Assembly (NCBI GenBank): GCA_944320975.1
Contig: CALUJM010000013.1
Coordinates: forward strand, 1 to 62,784
Length of the DNA: 62,784 bases
DNA from: an uncultured Atopobiaceae bacterium
GTDB taxonomy: Bacteria; Actinomycetota; Coriobacteriia; Coriobacteriales; Atopobiaceae
Reading direction: 5' to 3'
The position numbers were made by a program, and so were the translations under genes. The notes under the pieces were generated by a model. The model was given only the letters and a program-made list of their open reading frames with translations, was not told the origin of the DNA and made no database searches. This document shows positions 55,177-62,784 of this stretch, one piece after another. Numbering within the stretch: the stretch's first letter is position 1; each line of letters begins with the position of its first letter.

Positions 55177-56439
55177 CTACCAGGACTGCATGTGCTCGTC
55201 GTAGGTCTCGGAGAACTGGGCGGTGTCCTGCGTGATGTAGAAGTACAGGTAGCTGGTCTGCGAGGGGTTGGCCGCCGCCTGGATGGAGGGCAGGCCGGGC
55301 GAGCAGATCGGCGTGGGCGTGAGGCCCTCGCGCGTGTAGGTGTTGTAGGGGTCGTCGACCTTGAGGTCGTCCGCGGTGACGTCGCGCCCGAGCGAGTACA
55401 CGAGGGTGGCGTCGCTCTGGAGCAGCATGCCGCTCTCCAGGCGGTTGTAGAAGACCGACGCGATGTCGGCGCGCTGGTCGTCCGAGGCGGCCTCGCGCTC
55501 GATGATCGACGCCATCGTGACGATGTCGTCCTCGTTGACGGTGACGCCGTAGCGCTCCTGGATCTGGGCGATGGCGGCGTCGAAGTCGATACCGGAGACC
55601 TCGGTCTGGAACTGGCTGAGCATCGCGCGGATGATCTCGTCGGCGCTGACGTCTGCCGTGGGGAAGCCGTAGGTCTTGGGGAAGAGGTAGCCCTCGAGCG
55701 AGTCGTCCGTGACGTCGGCCAGGAACGGGAAGTCGGCCACGTAGTTCGAGGCCTTGGCCTGGGCGAGGAAGTCGGCAGCGGGGATGCCCGAGGCCTCCTC
55801 CACGACGGAGGCGATCTGCGCGAGCGTGTAGCCCTCGGGGATGGTGAAGTTCACGGCCATGACCGGGCCGGTGGTGAGCATCGAGATGATGTCGGACTGG
55901 TCCGTGCCGGTCACGATCTCGTAGGTGCCGCTCTTGAGGCTGGCCTCGGCGTCGGTGCGGCGGACCTCGGAGAGGAACTCGCTCCTGTTGGCGATGGCGC
56001 CCGCGTCGTAGAGCGCGTCGGCGACCACGGAGGCGCCGGCGCCCTCGGGGATGGTGATGGTCACGGTGTTGCCGGCGACGACCTCCTGCGACTCCTCCTC
56101 GCCCGAGCCCGCGGTCAGCGCGGGGACCACCACGACGACGATGCCGATGACCAGCGCCAGCGCCACGAAGGCGAGCGCGAAGAAGGGTGCCCGGCTGCCG
56201 CCCGCCCCCTGGTCGCGCTGGACGCGGTGGCTGCCCGCGCGGCGCGTGGCGGCGGCGGTGCGGCTGGAGACGCGGCTGGTCGAGAGCGCGCTGCGCGGAG
56301 CGCTCACGGCGTCGGTGGAGAGGGGCTCGCTCGCATGCGAGGCGTGGGTGGCGTGCGTCGCCTCCTCGCCCGCGGGGGCGTCGGAGGTTCCGAAGTGGGA
56401 CCCGCGGTGCGCGGGGGTCTTGCCGTCAGTCGTGCCCAT
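55177..56439 (-). CDS. mltG: Endolytic murein transglycosylase MltG
   Basis: 420 aa. Cytoplasmic Ser/Thr/Ala-rich N terminus, membrane helix ~84-108 (PFFALAFVALALVIGIVVVV), LysM-like region, and YceG domain with catalytic Glu314 in TMASIIEREA; YLFPKTYGFP and LQSDATLVYSLGR are family motifs. Cuts nascent glycan strands to end them. It follows ruvX by 9 bp. Confidence 0.95.
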   Translation of the reverse strand: MGTTDGKTPAHRGSHFGTSDAPAGEEATHATHASHASEPLSTDAVSAPRSALSTSRVSSRTAAATRRAGSHRVQRDQGAGGSRAPFFALAFVALALVIGIVVVVVPALTAGSGEEESQEVVAGNTVTITIPEGAGASVVADALYDAGAIANRSEFLSEVRRTDAEASLKSGTYEIVTGTDQSDIISMLTTGPVMAVNFTIPEGYTLAQIASVVEEASGIPAADFLAQAKASNYVADFPFLADVTDDSLEGYLFPKTYGFPTADVSADEIIRAMLSQFQTEVSGIDFDAAIAQIQERYGVTVNEDDIVTMASIIEREAASDDQRADIASVFYNRLESGMLLQSDATLVYSLGRDVTADDLKVDDPYNTYTREGLTPTPICSPGLPSIQAAANPSQTSYLYFYITQDTAQFSETYDEHMQSW

Positions 56440-56448
56440 CGTGCCCTT

Positions 56449-56862
56449 TCAGCTCTGCCTGGCGTCGAGCCAGGACTGCAGGAACAGGGACGCGGCAACC
56501 ATGTCAACCTTGCCGCGCATAGAGCGCTCGGAGAGGCCCTGTTCCTTCAGGATACGCTTAGCTTCTGCCGAAGAGAGGCGCTCGTCTGCAAATTCCAACG
56601 GAAGTCCGCAGGTCTCAGCAATCGATTGAGCCTGCTTCTTGATTCTCTCGGCCTGGGGGCCCTCCTCCCCGGCCATGGTGAGGGGCCTGCCGCAGAGAAG
56701 GACGTCGGGCTCCCAGTCCTCCAGGACGCGGCGGAAGCTGCGCGCGCAGGCCAGCACCTCGGCGGCCGGGAGCACGCAGACGGGGGACGCGACGCGCGCG
56801 CCGGGATCGCTCACGGCGACCCCGACGCGCACCTCGCCGATATCGAGCGCGAGGACCCTCAC
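56449..56862 (-). CDS. ruvX: RuvX/YqgF family pre-16S rRNA nuclease / Holliday junction resolvase
   Basis: 137 aa RNase H-like fold. VLALDIGEVRVGVAVSD with the first metal Asp, VLLCGRPLTMAGEEGPQAE, FADERLSSAEA and VDMVAASLFLQSWLD with the last Asp. GTG 56862 overlaps the alaS stop (TAGTG). The alaS-ruvX-mltG order is conserved in Gram-positive bacteria. Confidence 0.93.
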   Translation of the reverse strand: MRVLALDIGEVRVGVAVSDPGARVASPVCVLPAAEVLACARSFRRVLEDWEPDVLLCGRPLTMAGEEGPQAERIKKQAQSIAETCGLPLEFADERLSSAEAKRILKEQGLSERSMRGKVDMVAASLFLQSWLDARQS

Positions 56863-59525
56863 TAGATTCCGAGCGCGGCGCGGGCGGCGTCGAGCGCGGC
56901 GTCGATCCCGGAGGCGTCCGAGCCGCCGGCCTGCGCCATGGCGGGCTTGCCGCCGCCGCGGCCGCCCACCAGGCCCGCGATGTCCTTGATGATGGCGCCC
57001 GCGGAGAAGCCCTTGGCGACGGCGCCGTCGGTGCCGCCGGCCAGCAGGGCGACCTTGCCGTCGGGTGTTGCGGAGGCGATCACGCAGGCCACCGGCTCGC
57101 CGCCGGCCGCATCGCGGATGCCGTCCCACGCGGAGCGCATCTCCTTGCCGGAGAGGCCGTCCAGGCGGGCGACGACGACCTTGTAGCCGTCCATCTGCAC
57201 GGCGCCCTTGAACGCGTCGGCGACCTTGCCGGCGCCGGCGCCGGTCGTGGCGGCCTCGAGCGCCTTGCGGGTCTCGCGCAGCTCGGACTGCAGCGCCGCC
57301 ACGCGCTCGGCCACGTCGTCCGGGCGGCACTTGAGCTCGCGGGCCACGTCGTCGAGGGCGAGCAGGCGCTCGTCCACGTACTCGATGGCGCCCATCGAGG
57401 TCACGGCCTCGATGCGGCGGGCGTTGGAGCCCACCGAGCCCTCGGAGACGATCTTGAACAGGCCGAGGTCGGCGGTGTTGCGGGCGTGGGTGCCGCCGCA
57501 GAGCTCGCGCGAGAAGGGCGCGTCGGACTCGCCGGTGGAGACCACGCGCACGACGTCGCCGTACTTCTCGCCAAACAGGGCGACGGCGCCGGAGGCCTTG
57601 GCCTCCTCGATGCCCATGACGCGGGTGACGATGGGCTCGCCGGCAAAGATCTCGGCGTTGACCATGCCCTCGATGCGGGCGAGCTCGTCGGCCGTCACGG
57701 CCTCGAAGTGGGTGAAGTCGAAGCGCAGGCGGTCGGGGGCCACAAGGGAGCCGGCCTGGGAGACGTGCTCGCCCAGGACCTTCTTGAGGGCGGCGTCCAG
57801 CAGGTGGGTGGCGGTGTGGTTGCGGCGGATGAGCTCGCGCCGTCCCGCGTCGATGGAGGCGGTGACGGCGTCGCCGGCGGCAAGCGCGCCCTCCTCCACC
57901 ACGGCCACGTGGGCGTAGAGGGAGCCCTTGACCTTGGTGTCGGTCACGCGCAGGCGGGCGCCGCCGGCCGTCGAGATGACGCCGGTGTCGCCGACCTGGC
58001 CGCCCATCTCGGCGTAGAACGGCGTGCGGTCGAGGACGACCTCGACCTCGGCGCCCTTCTCGGCACGCTCGACCTCCTCGCCGCCCGCGACGACTGCGAG
58101 GACGCTCGCCTCGGCGGCGTCGCTGTCGTAGCCGACGAACTCGGTGGCGGCCAGGCGGTCGCCCAGCGCGGTCCAGACGTCGTTGAAGGTGCCCCAGGCG
58201 TCGCGGTTGGCGGAGGCGCGGGCGCGCTCGCGCTGCTCGGTCATGCAGGCGTCGAAGGCGCCCATGTCAACGGCCACGCCCTGGGCCTCGCAGATCTCGC
58301 GCGTGAGGTCGATGGGGAACCCGTAGGTGTCGTGCAGCTTGAAGGCGACCTCGCCGGAGAGCGTGCCGCCCTCGCCGAGGGACTCGAGCTCGGCGGCCAG
58401 GCTCTGCTCGCCGGCGTCGAGCGTGGCGCCGAAGCGCTCCTCCTCGGCGCGGACGATGCCGTCGATGAGGGCGTGGCTCTCCACGATCGCCGGGTAGTTC
58501 TCGCCCATCAGGCGGCAGATCTCCTCGACGTAGGCGCAGAGGAACTCGCCCTCGATGCCGAGCAGGCGGCCGTGGTAGACCGCGCGGCGCAGCAGGCGGC
58601 GCAGGACGTAGCCGCGGCCCTCGTTGGAGGGCAGGATGCCGTCGCCGATCATGAACGTGACGGCGCGCGCGTGGTCGGCCACGATGCGCAGGGAGCGGTC
58701 GCGGGAGGCGTCGTCGCCGTAGGTGCGGCCGGAGAGCCTCTCGCCCACGCCGATCAGGGTCTGGAGCAGGTCGCCGTCATAGTTGGTGCCCTTGTGCTGC
58801 ATGATGGCGGCGATGCGCTCGAGGCCCATGCCGGTGTCGATGTTGCGGTGCGGCAGCTCCGGCATGGAGCCGTCCTCCTGGCGGTCATACTGCGTGAAGA
58901 CGAGGTTCCAGAACTCGAGGAAGCGGTCGCAGTCGTCGCAGCCCGGGCCGCAGTGCTCGCCGCCGCAGCCGAACTCCTCGCCCTGGTCGAAGTAGATCTC
59001 CGAGCACGGGCCGCAGGGGCCGGTGGGGCCGGCGGCCCAGAAGTTGTCGTCGGCGCCGAGGCGGGAGATGTGGTCGTAGGGGACGCCCTGCTCGTGCCAG
59101 AGCTCGATGGCCTCGTCGTCGTCCTCGAAGACGGTCATGTAGAGGCGCTCGGGCGGCAGGCCCAGGTGCTCGGGGCTGGTGATGAAGTCATAGGCCCAGG
59201 CGATGGCGTCGGCCTTGGAGTAGCCGCCGAAGGAGAAGTTGCCGAGCATCTCGAAGAAGGAGAGGTGCGTGGCGTCGCCGATGTTGTCGATGTCGTTGGT
59301 GCGCAGGCACTTCTGGCAGGAGCACGCGCCGATCTCGGGCATGGTCTTCTTGCCCTGGTAGTACTCCTTGAACTGGTTCATGCCCGCGTTGGTGAGCAGC
59401 AGCGACGGGTCGTCCGGGACGAGCGAGGACGAGGGATAGAGCTTGCAGCCCTTGCTCTCGAAGAAGCGGAGGAAGTCCTCGCGGATCTCCGCGGTGGTCA
59501 TGGTCTTGTAGTCGGCGGTGCTCAT
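56862..59525 (-). CDS. alaS: Alanyl-tRNA synthetase
   Basis: 887 aa. Class II core: FFESKGCKLYPSSSLVPDDPSLLLTNAGMNQFKEYY, then editing domain with RNHTATHLLDAAL and CGGTHARNTADLGLF zinc ligands, and C-Ala dimer domain with GGRGGGKPAMAQAGG. AEKGAEVEV carries one copy of the recurring word. ATG 59525. Confidence 0.97.
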   Translation of the reverse strand: MSTADYKTMTTAEIREDFLRFFESKGCKLYPSSSLVPDDPSLLLTNAGMNQFKEYYQGKKTMPEIGACSCQKCLRTNDIDNIGDATHLSFFEMLGNFSFGGYSKADAIAWAYDFITSPEHLGLPPERLYMTVFEDDDEAIELWHEQGVPYDHISRLGADDNFWAAGPTGPCGPCSEIYFDQGEEFGCGGEHCGPGCDDCDRFLEFWNLVFTQYDRQEDGSMPELPHRNIDTGMGLERIAAIMQHKGTNYDGDLLQTLIGVGERLSGRTYGDDASRDRSLRIVADHARAVTFMIGDGILPSNEGRGYVLRRLLRRAVYHGRLLGIEGEFLCAYVEEICRLMGENYPAIVESHALIDGIVRAEEERFGATLDAGEQSLAAELESLGEGGTLSGEVAFKLHDTYGFPIDLTREICEAQGVAVDMGAFDACMTEQRERARASANRDAWGTFNDVWTALGDRLAATEFVGYDSDAAEASVLAVVAGGEEVERAEKGAEVEVVLDRTPFYAEMGGQVGDTGVISTAGGARLRVTDTKVKGSLYAHVAVVEEGALAAGDAVTASIDAGRRELIRRNHTATHLLDAALKKVLGEHVSQAGSLVAPDRLRFDFTHFEAVTADELARIEGMVNAEIFAGEPIVTRVMGIEEAKASGAVALFGEKYGDVVRVVSTGESDAPFSRELCGGTHARNTADLGLFKIVSEGSVGSNARRIEAVTSMGAIEYVDERLLALDDVARELKCRPDDVAERVAALQSELRETRKALEAATTGAGAGKVADAFKGAVQMDGYKVVVARLDGLSGKEMRSAWDGIRDAAGGEPVACVIASATPDGKVALLAGGTDGAVAKGFSAGAIIKDIAGLVGGRGGGKPAMAQAGGSDASGIDAALDAARAALGI

Positions 59526-59568
59526 ATGTCTCCCCTACGGTCGGGCCTTGTGCGCATACAACCTTGTG

Positions 59569-59577
59569 ATTTTAGCA
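59569..59577 (-). promoter_or_regulatory. Extended -10 promoter of alaS
   Basis: TGCTAAAAT on the minus strand, 43 bp before the ATG. No T-box specifier or antiterminator sequence was found upstream. Confidence 0.55.
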
Positions 59578-59601
59578 CGTGGGACCCGGTCGTGGGGCCT
59601 T

Positions 59602-59792
59602 GGCCGGCCCGCCCGCACTTCTCGGCATGCGCCGGGTGCGAGCCCGCACTTCTTGGCGGCGCGCATCAAGTGCGGGCCGCAACGCACTGGATGCGCGCAC
59701 TCGACGGCATCTGTCGAGAAGGGCCGCGCACTTGAGCCTGCTCTACGCAAGACTCGCCCGCACTCGATGTCCATACTCACAAGTGCGGGCTC
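59602..59792. repeat. Cluster of GCCCGCACTT / AAGTGCGGGC words
   Basis: CCCGCACTT occurs at about 59608 and 59644, AAGTGCGGGC at 59668 and 59782, with partial CGCACTT forms between. The 59644/59668 pair forms a hairpin across TCTTGGCGGCGCGC. No gene lies here. Confidence 0.7.
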
Positions 59793-59872
59793 TCGGGGCA
59801 CGACGCCTGGCGCCGAGTGCCCGCCCAGACGGGGCAACGCCCGCATCGGCACCCTGCGGTCGCAGGCAAGAT

Positions 59873-60100
59873 GCAAAATCGGCCTTCAGTCCATATCTCG
59901 CGTCGGCCGAATGCAAAATTGGCCTTCAGTCCATGGGAATTCGGCCACGCTCTCCCGGGCATGGTACCGATGGTTATAGAAATAGACGTGCCGCTTTATC
60001 CTATGAGGCACGGTCCCGCTCGGAGGCCGGTTTTTCTATGGACTGAAGGCCAATTTTGCATTCAGCAGACGCGAGATATGGACTGAAGGCCGATTATGCA
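59873..60100. repeat. 229-bp-type element with mirrored double 24-bp repeats, copy 2
   Basis: The 24-bp unit occurs at 59873 and 59913 (direct) and at 60037 and 60077 (inverted), the same 40-bp spacing and 101-bp centre as copy 1. Spacers TATCTCGCGTCGGCCGAA and its near-complement extend the pairing. The centres of the two copies are unrelated in sequence. Confidence 0.85.
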
Positions 60101-60194
60101 CAGGACAGGGCGACCTCCCAATGGAGCGGTCGCCGGCAGGGACGGCGTGGCGACCGGGCGCCGGGAAGGGCGGCACCGGACCTCGCCCACGACC

Positions 60195-60250
60195 ATGCCA
60201 TATGGGACAGAATCCGCGGTGCGCAGAGCGGATTCTGTCCCATATGGCAT
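60195..60250. repeat. CATATGGGAC hairpin element, copy 5
   Basis: Perfect 23-bp arms 60195-60217 and 60228-60250 with a 10-nt loop, the most exact member of the family. It lies downstream of the SLH protein gene. Together with the repeats on either side it fills the 826-bp gene-free gap 59526-60351. Confidence 0.9.
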
Positions 60251-60294
60251 TTTCGGTCGTGGCCAAGCGAGAAGAACGCGCTGCCGAGAAGGAC

Positions 60295-60328
60295 GGGGCG
60301 GCCCGGGAGTCAATCCCCGGGCCGCCCC
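60295..60328 (-). terminator. GC hairpin downstream of the SLH protein gene
   Basis: Perfect 13-bp arms GGGGCGGCCCGGG / CCCGGGCCGCCCC with an 8-nt loop, 24 bp past the stop. The minus strand continues GTCCTTCTCGGCAG, so the recurring word lies where a T-run would be expected. Confidence 0.65.
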
Positions 60329-60351
60329 GCGACAGACTTTGTCGGCCCGCG

Positions 60352-62784
60352 TTACTCCGCGGAGAGGCGCATCAGCAGCGCGGCGGCCTCGGCGCGGGTG
60401 AGGGCCCGGCCGGGCTGGAGCTCGCGGGAGCCGTCGGGAAGCTCCGCCCCGCGGAAGACGCCCTCGGCAACGGCCCAGCTCATAGCCTCGCGCGCCCACC
60501 CGGAGAGCTCGCCGGCGTCGGCGAAACCGGAGAGGTCGACGCGGGCGGAGACGTCCTCGCCGGCTGCCTCGGCGCGGTTGTAGAACACACACGCGACCTG
60601 CTCGCGGATGATCGGGCCATCCGGCTCGAACGCACCGTCGGAGTGGCCGTTGAACACGCCCTCGGAGAGCGCCCAGGAGACGGCGGAGGCGTAGAACCCG
60701 GAGGCGTCGCAGTCGCCCGGGAGCTCGGCGCCCCCGGTGAGCCTGCCTGCCAGGCGCCAGAGGACCGTCGCCATCTGAGCGCGGGTGAGGGCCTCGTCCG
60801 GCCCGAAGGTACCGTTGTCATAGCCCACGAGCGCGCCCGTCGAGACGGCCCAGTCCACGGCGCCGTGGTACCACTGGGCCTGGTCCACGTCGGCGAGCCC
60901 CGCGCTCGGGCAGAGCGCGCCGCCGTCGCACACGAAGGCGACGGTGATGGTCACCTTCCCCGCCGGCTGCACGAAGGACCAGGTTCCGTCGCCGTTGTCA
61001 GTGACCTCCACAGGCTCGCCGTCCTTGTCGGTCACCTCGACCGTGCCCACGACGAAGCCCTCGTCGGGCTCGGGGGTGATGGTCACCTCGTCGCCCTTGT
61101 GCGGGTACGACGGCGTCACGGTCACGGTACCGTTCTCCGTCTCGTCTGTATCAACCGGATAGATGGGGTCGGCAGGCGGGACGTAGGGACGGGAGACCGT
61201 GCCTTCAGTTGTGGCAACCAGCTGTCCGCCATACTCCCCATCCTGGGACGCGATGACCACACGAATGCTGGCGCCCGCGTCGTCCCCGGAGAGCACGTAG
61301 GTAGGCCCATTCGCACCATCAATGTTCACGAACGTACCGTCCGAGGACTCTCGCTGCCATTGATAGACAATCTTGGCATCATCCGGTGTCCCAGAGACTT
61401 CCGCGGTAAGGGTGGAGCCGACCACCAAGTCCCCCGTAATGCTCACAGTTCCCGTCAGTGTCGGGACAGCCGTGACCTCGGTTGAGGGGACGACGTTGCC
61501 CTCCTCGTCGACTGCACCAATCGTGTTGATGAACGCTACGTGGTCATTGCCGTCGTTCTCAACTATGATGACAACGGGCTCACCCGAGAGGCTCATGCCG
61601 TCTGCGTCAATCTGCTGAAGCTCGTCATCAGTAGTCGGAGCGGAGGACCCAGTGAACGTCTGTACGAGGCAGATGCCCCACAAAGCATCCTCCTCCAGAT
61701 CGGAGGCGCCATCTGTTGCGGAGACGCTGAGGGTAAGCGAGCCGCCGTTTAGGGAGAGCGGGAGTTGGCGTACGCCGTCACCGGCTATTTCGGGAATCTG
61801 AGCGTATATTCCCACTGAGCGGATGTTGTCCCCGCCAGCAGTCGTCGTGGTAACGTCAAGATCGCCGGAGTTCTTCATCGAGATGTTGTAATCTCCCGAG
61901 CCGCCGATATACAACCCCGCCGTATAGCCATTGAGTGCGGAGATGGTCATGGTGCCAGAGTTATCAAAGCTCGAGTCGCCTCCCGGCATGAGACCGACGC
62001 CGAGCGTATCGAAATACTGCCAGCTCGGCCAGTTGTCCTCACTAAGCGGAGAAGGGGCCGCAGCTGTTGCTGTCACCGTCAGGGTACCGGAGTTATCAAA
62101 GGAGAAGCCGTCGTTGGAGCGCCAATCAATTCCGGCAAGCGATGACCCGCCAAAAGCCGCAACCGCGCCTCCACTGCCTGACACCTCGATCTCAATGCTG
62201 CCGGCATTGCTCCAGCCGCCCGCCGTACTGGTGGTACCGTCGCTCTCGTAGCGCCCGATGCCCACAGCCCTCGCATCGCTTTCGATCTTGATCTCTATAG
62301 TCCCTGAGTTGTCAAACGTCCTCGACTGGATGCCCACAGCGTCAGCGCAATCAAGCATTTCGATGTCGATTAAGGCGTTCTCCTCGTTAGTGACAGAGGC
62401 AGCGGCATTTACGGCACAGCACGTGTTCACACCATTTGTCGAGAAGGAATATGCGCCTCGGTTGGTAAAGTTGCCGCATGTCACACCATAGAGGTCGCCC
62501 ATTCCCGTGCCATCCTCGCAGGTGACGCTCAGCTGGCATTCGACGCTGACGTCGCCGGCCGCGGAAATGGCGGACAGGACTCCACTCATGTTCTCGCCCT
62601 GCCGCATACCAACAGAAACCGAGAGGCCACCGACGGAGCGCGACTCATTCGCGCCCCTCAGAACAATGTCGCCCCCGGTGTTACGGAAAATCGCCTCCGG
62701 AGGGGAAGGTAACGTACAATTTCTTGCGCACTTTGACAGCGGAATAGCGTCCAGATAGGAAGGAGGGCACGGCCCGCCCCGGTA
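60352..62784 (-). CDS. SLH-domain surface protein, 5' end outside the window
   Basis: The frame stays open to the window edge, so at least 810 aa are seen and the start is missing; the ATG at 62607 is internal. Order: a long Ser/Gly/Thr/Asn-rich adhesin-like region with recurring FDNSGT- and NAGSIEI-type beta repeats, an Ig-like stretch (TLTGTVSITGDLVVGSTLTAEVSG, VYQWQRES), an InlB/Big-like repeat (NGTVTVTPSYPHKGDEVTITPEPDEGFVVGTVEV), then three SLH repeats (ADVDQAQWYHGAVDWAVSTGALVGY; VSWALSEGVFNGHSDGAFEPD; AREAMSWAVAEGVF). SLH domains hold proteins to wall polymers, so this is an exported surface protein. Confidence 0.88.
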   Translation of the reverse strand, partial: YRGGPCPPSYLDAIPLSKCARNCTLPSPPEAIFRNTGGDIVLRGANESRSVGGLSVSVGMRQGENMSGVLSAISAAGDVSVECQLSVTCEDGTGMGDLYGVTCGNFTNRGAYSFSTNGVNTCCAVNAAASVTNEENALIDIEMLDCADAVGIQSRTFDNSGTIEIKIESDARAVGIGRYESDGTTSTAGGWSNAGSIEIEVSGSGGAVAAFGGSSLAGIDWRSNDGFSFDNSGTLTVTATAAAPSPLSEDNWPSWQYFDTLGVGLMPGGDSSFDNSGTMTISALNGYTAGLYIGGSGDYNISMKNSGDLDVTTTTAGGDNIRSVGIYAQIPEIAGDGVRQLPLSLNGGSLTLSVSATDGASDLEEDALWGICLVQTFTGSSAPTTDDELQQIDADGMSLSGEPVVIIVENDGNDHVAFINTIGAVDEEGNVVPSTEVTAVPTLTGTVSITGDLVVGSTLTAEVSGTPDDAKIVYQWQRESSDGTFVNIDGANGPTYVLSGDDAGASIRVVIASQDGEYGGQLVATTEGTVSRPYVPPADPIYPVDTDETENGTVTVTPSYPHKGDEVTITPEPDEGFVVGTVEVTDKDGEPVEVTDNGDGTWSFVQPAGKVTITVAFVCDGGALCPSAGLADVDQAQWYHGAVDWAVSTGALVGYDNGTFGPDEALTRAQMATVLWRLAGRLTGGAELPGDCDASGFYASAVSWALSEGVFNGHSDGAFEPDGPIIREQVACVFYNRAEAAGEDVSARVDLSGFADAGELSGWAREAMSWAVAEGVFRGAELPDGSRELQPGRALTRAEAAALLMRLSAE

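Noticed and set aside
59526..59870. T-box or other riboswitch for alaS
   Set aside because: No specifier stem or AGGGTGGNACCGCG-type antiterminator was found on the minus strand.

Overview
The window is high-GC DNA (roughly two thirds G+C, GAG/AAG/GAC/CTC codon preference) from an actinobacterium. The gene content and order point to class Coriobacteriia (Olsenella/Atopobium/Collinsella-like). The main clues are a division and cell-wall cluster with mraZ, sepF and divIVA but no ftsA or murE, a complete mannose-type PTS followed by a DUF956 gene, tandem PepC-type peptidases, and an SLH-domain surface protein. The assignment is inferred from content; no search was run.

Layout. (1) 1-10,904: right part of an integrated phage-like element. 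Minus-strand portal, TerL, TerS, zinc-ribbon protein, primase/helicase, excisionase-like and XRE genes face a plus-strand cargo gene and a tyrosine integrase that ends about 125 bp from the 3' end of a tRNA-Glu. No capsid or tail genes follow the portal gene; a convergent unknown gene and a 677-bp stretch without a gene lie there instead. (2) 10,859-11,223: tRNA-Gln plus two identical tandem tRNA-Glu genes, with promoter and terminator. (3) 11,295-18,170: cca, two tandem PepC peptidases, yigZ, a glucose-type IIA, and the RNase P RNA. (4) 38,315 down to 18,134: one long minus-strand run mraZ-rsmH-ftsL-ftsI-murF-mraY-murD-ftsW-murG-murC-murB-ftsQ-ftsZ-pgeF-yggS-sepF-proC-yggT-divIVA, making lipid II precursors and the Z-ring machinery. 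(5) 38,490-47,786: xerD, pyrG, a PARG-like gene, recN, nadK, tlyA, xseB, nusB, an Asp23 family gene and efp. (6) 47,926-51,347: mannose PTS operon manX-manY-manZ-DUF956. (7) 51,633-59,574: M24 peptidase, degenerate aroB-like gene, aroK, yqeG, mltG, alaS and ruvX. (8) 59,526-60,351: repeat-rich spacer, then an SLH surface protein cut by the window edge.

The most unusual content is non-coding. A 9-mer, GAGAAGGAC or GAGAAGAAC (usually preceded by C), recurs about forty times on both strands, inside genes in several reading frames and just past stop codons, at a density like that of known DNA uptake sequences. Gene boundaries also carry several families of long, nearly perfect inverted repeats: a 64-bp hairpin family with CCATATGGGAC arms, two 229-bp elements with mirrored double 24-bp repeats, perfect 49-bp and 32-bp palindromes built on one shared sequence, and a 61-bp tandem repeat whose stem is conserved while its loop varies. 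A protein-level oddity is an AroB-fold gene beside aroK that has lost the NAD, metal and catalytic motifs.
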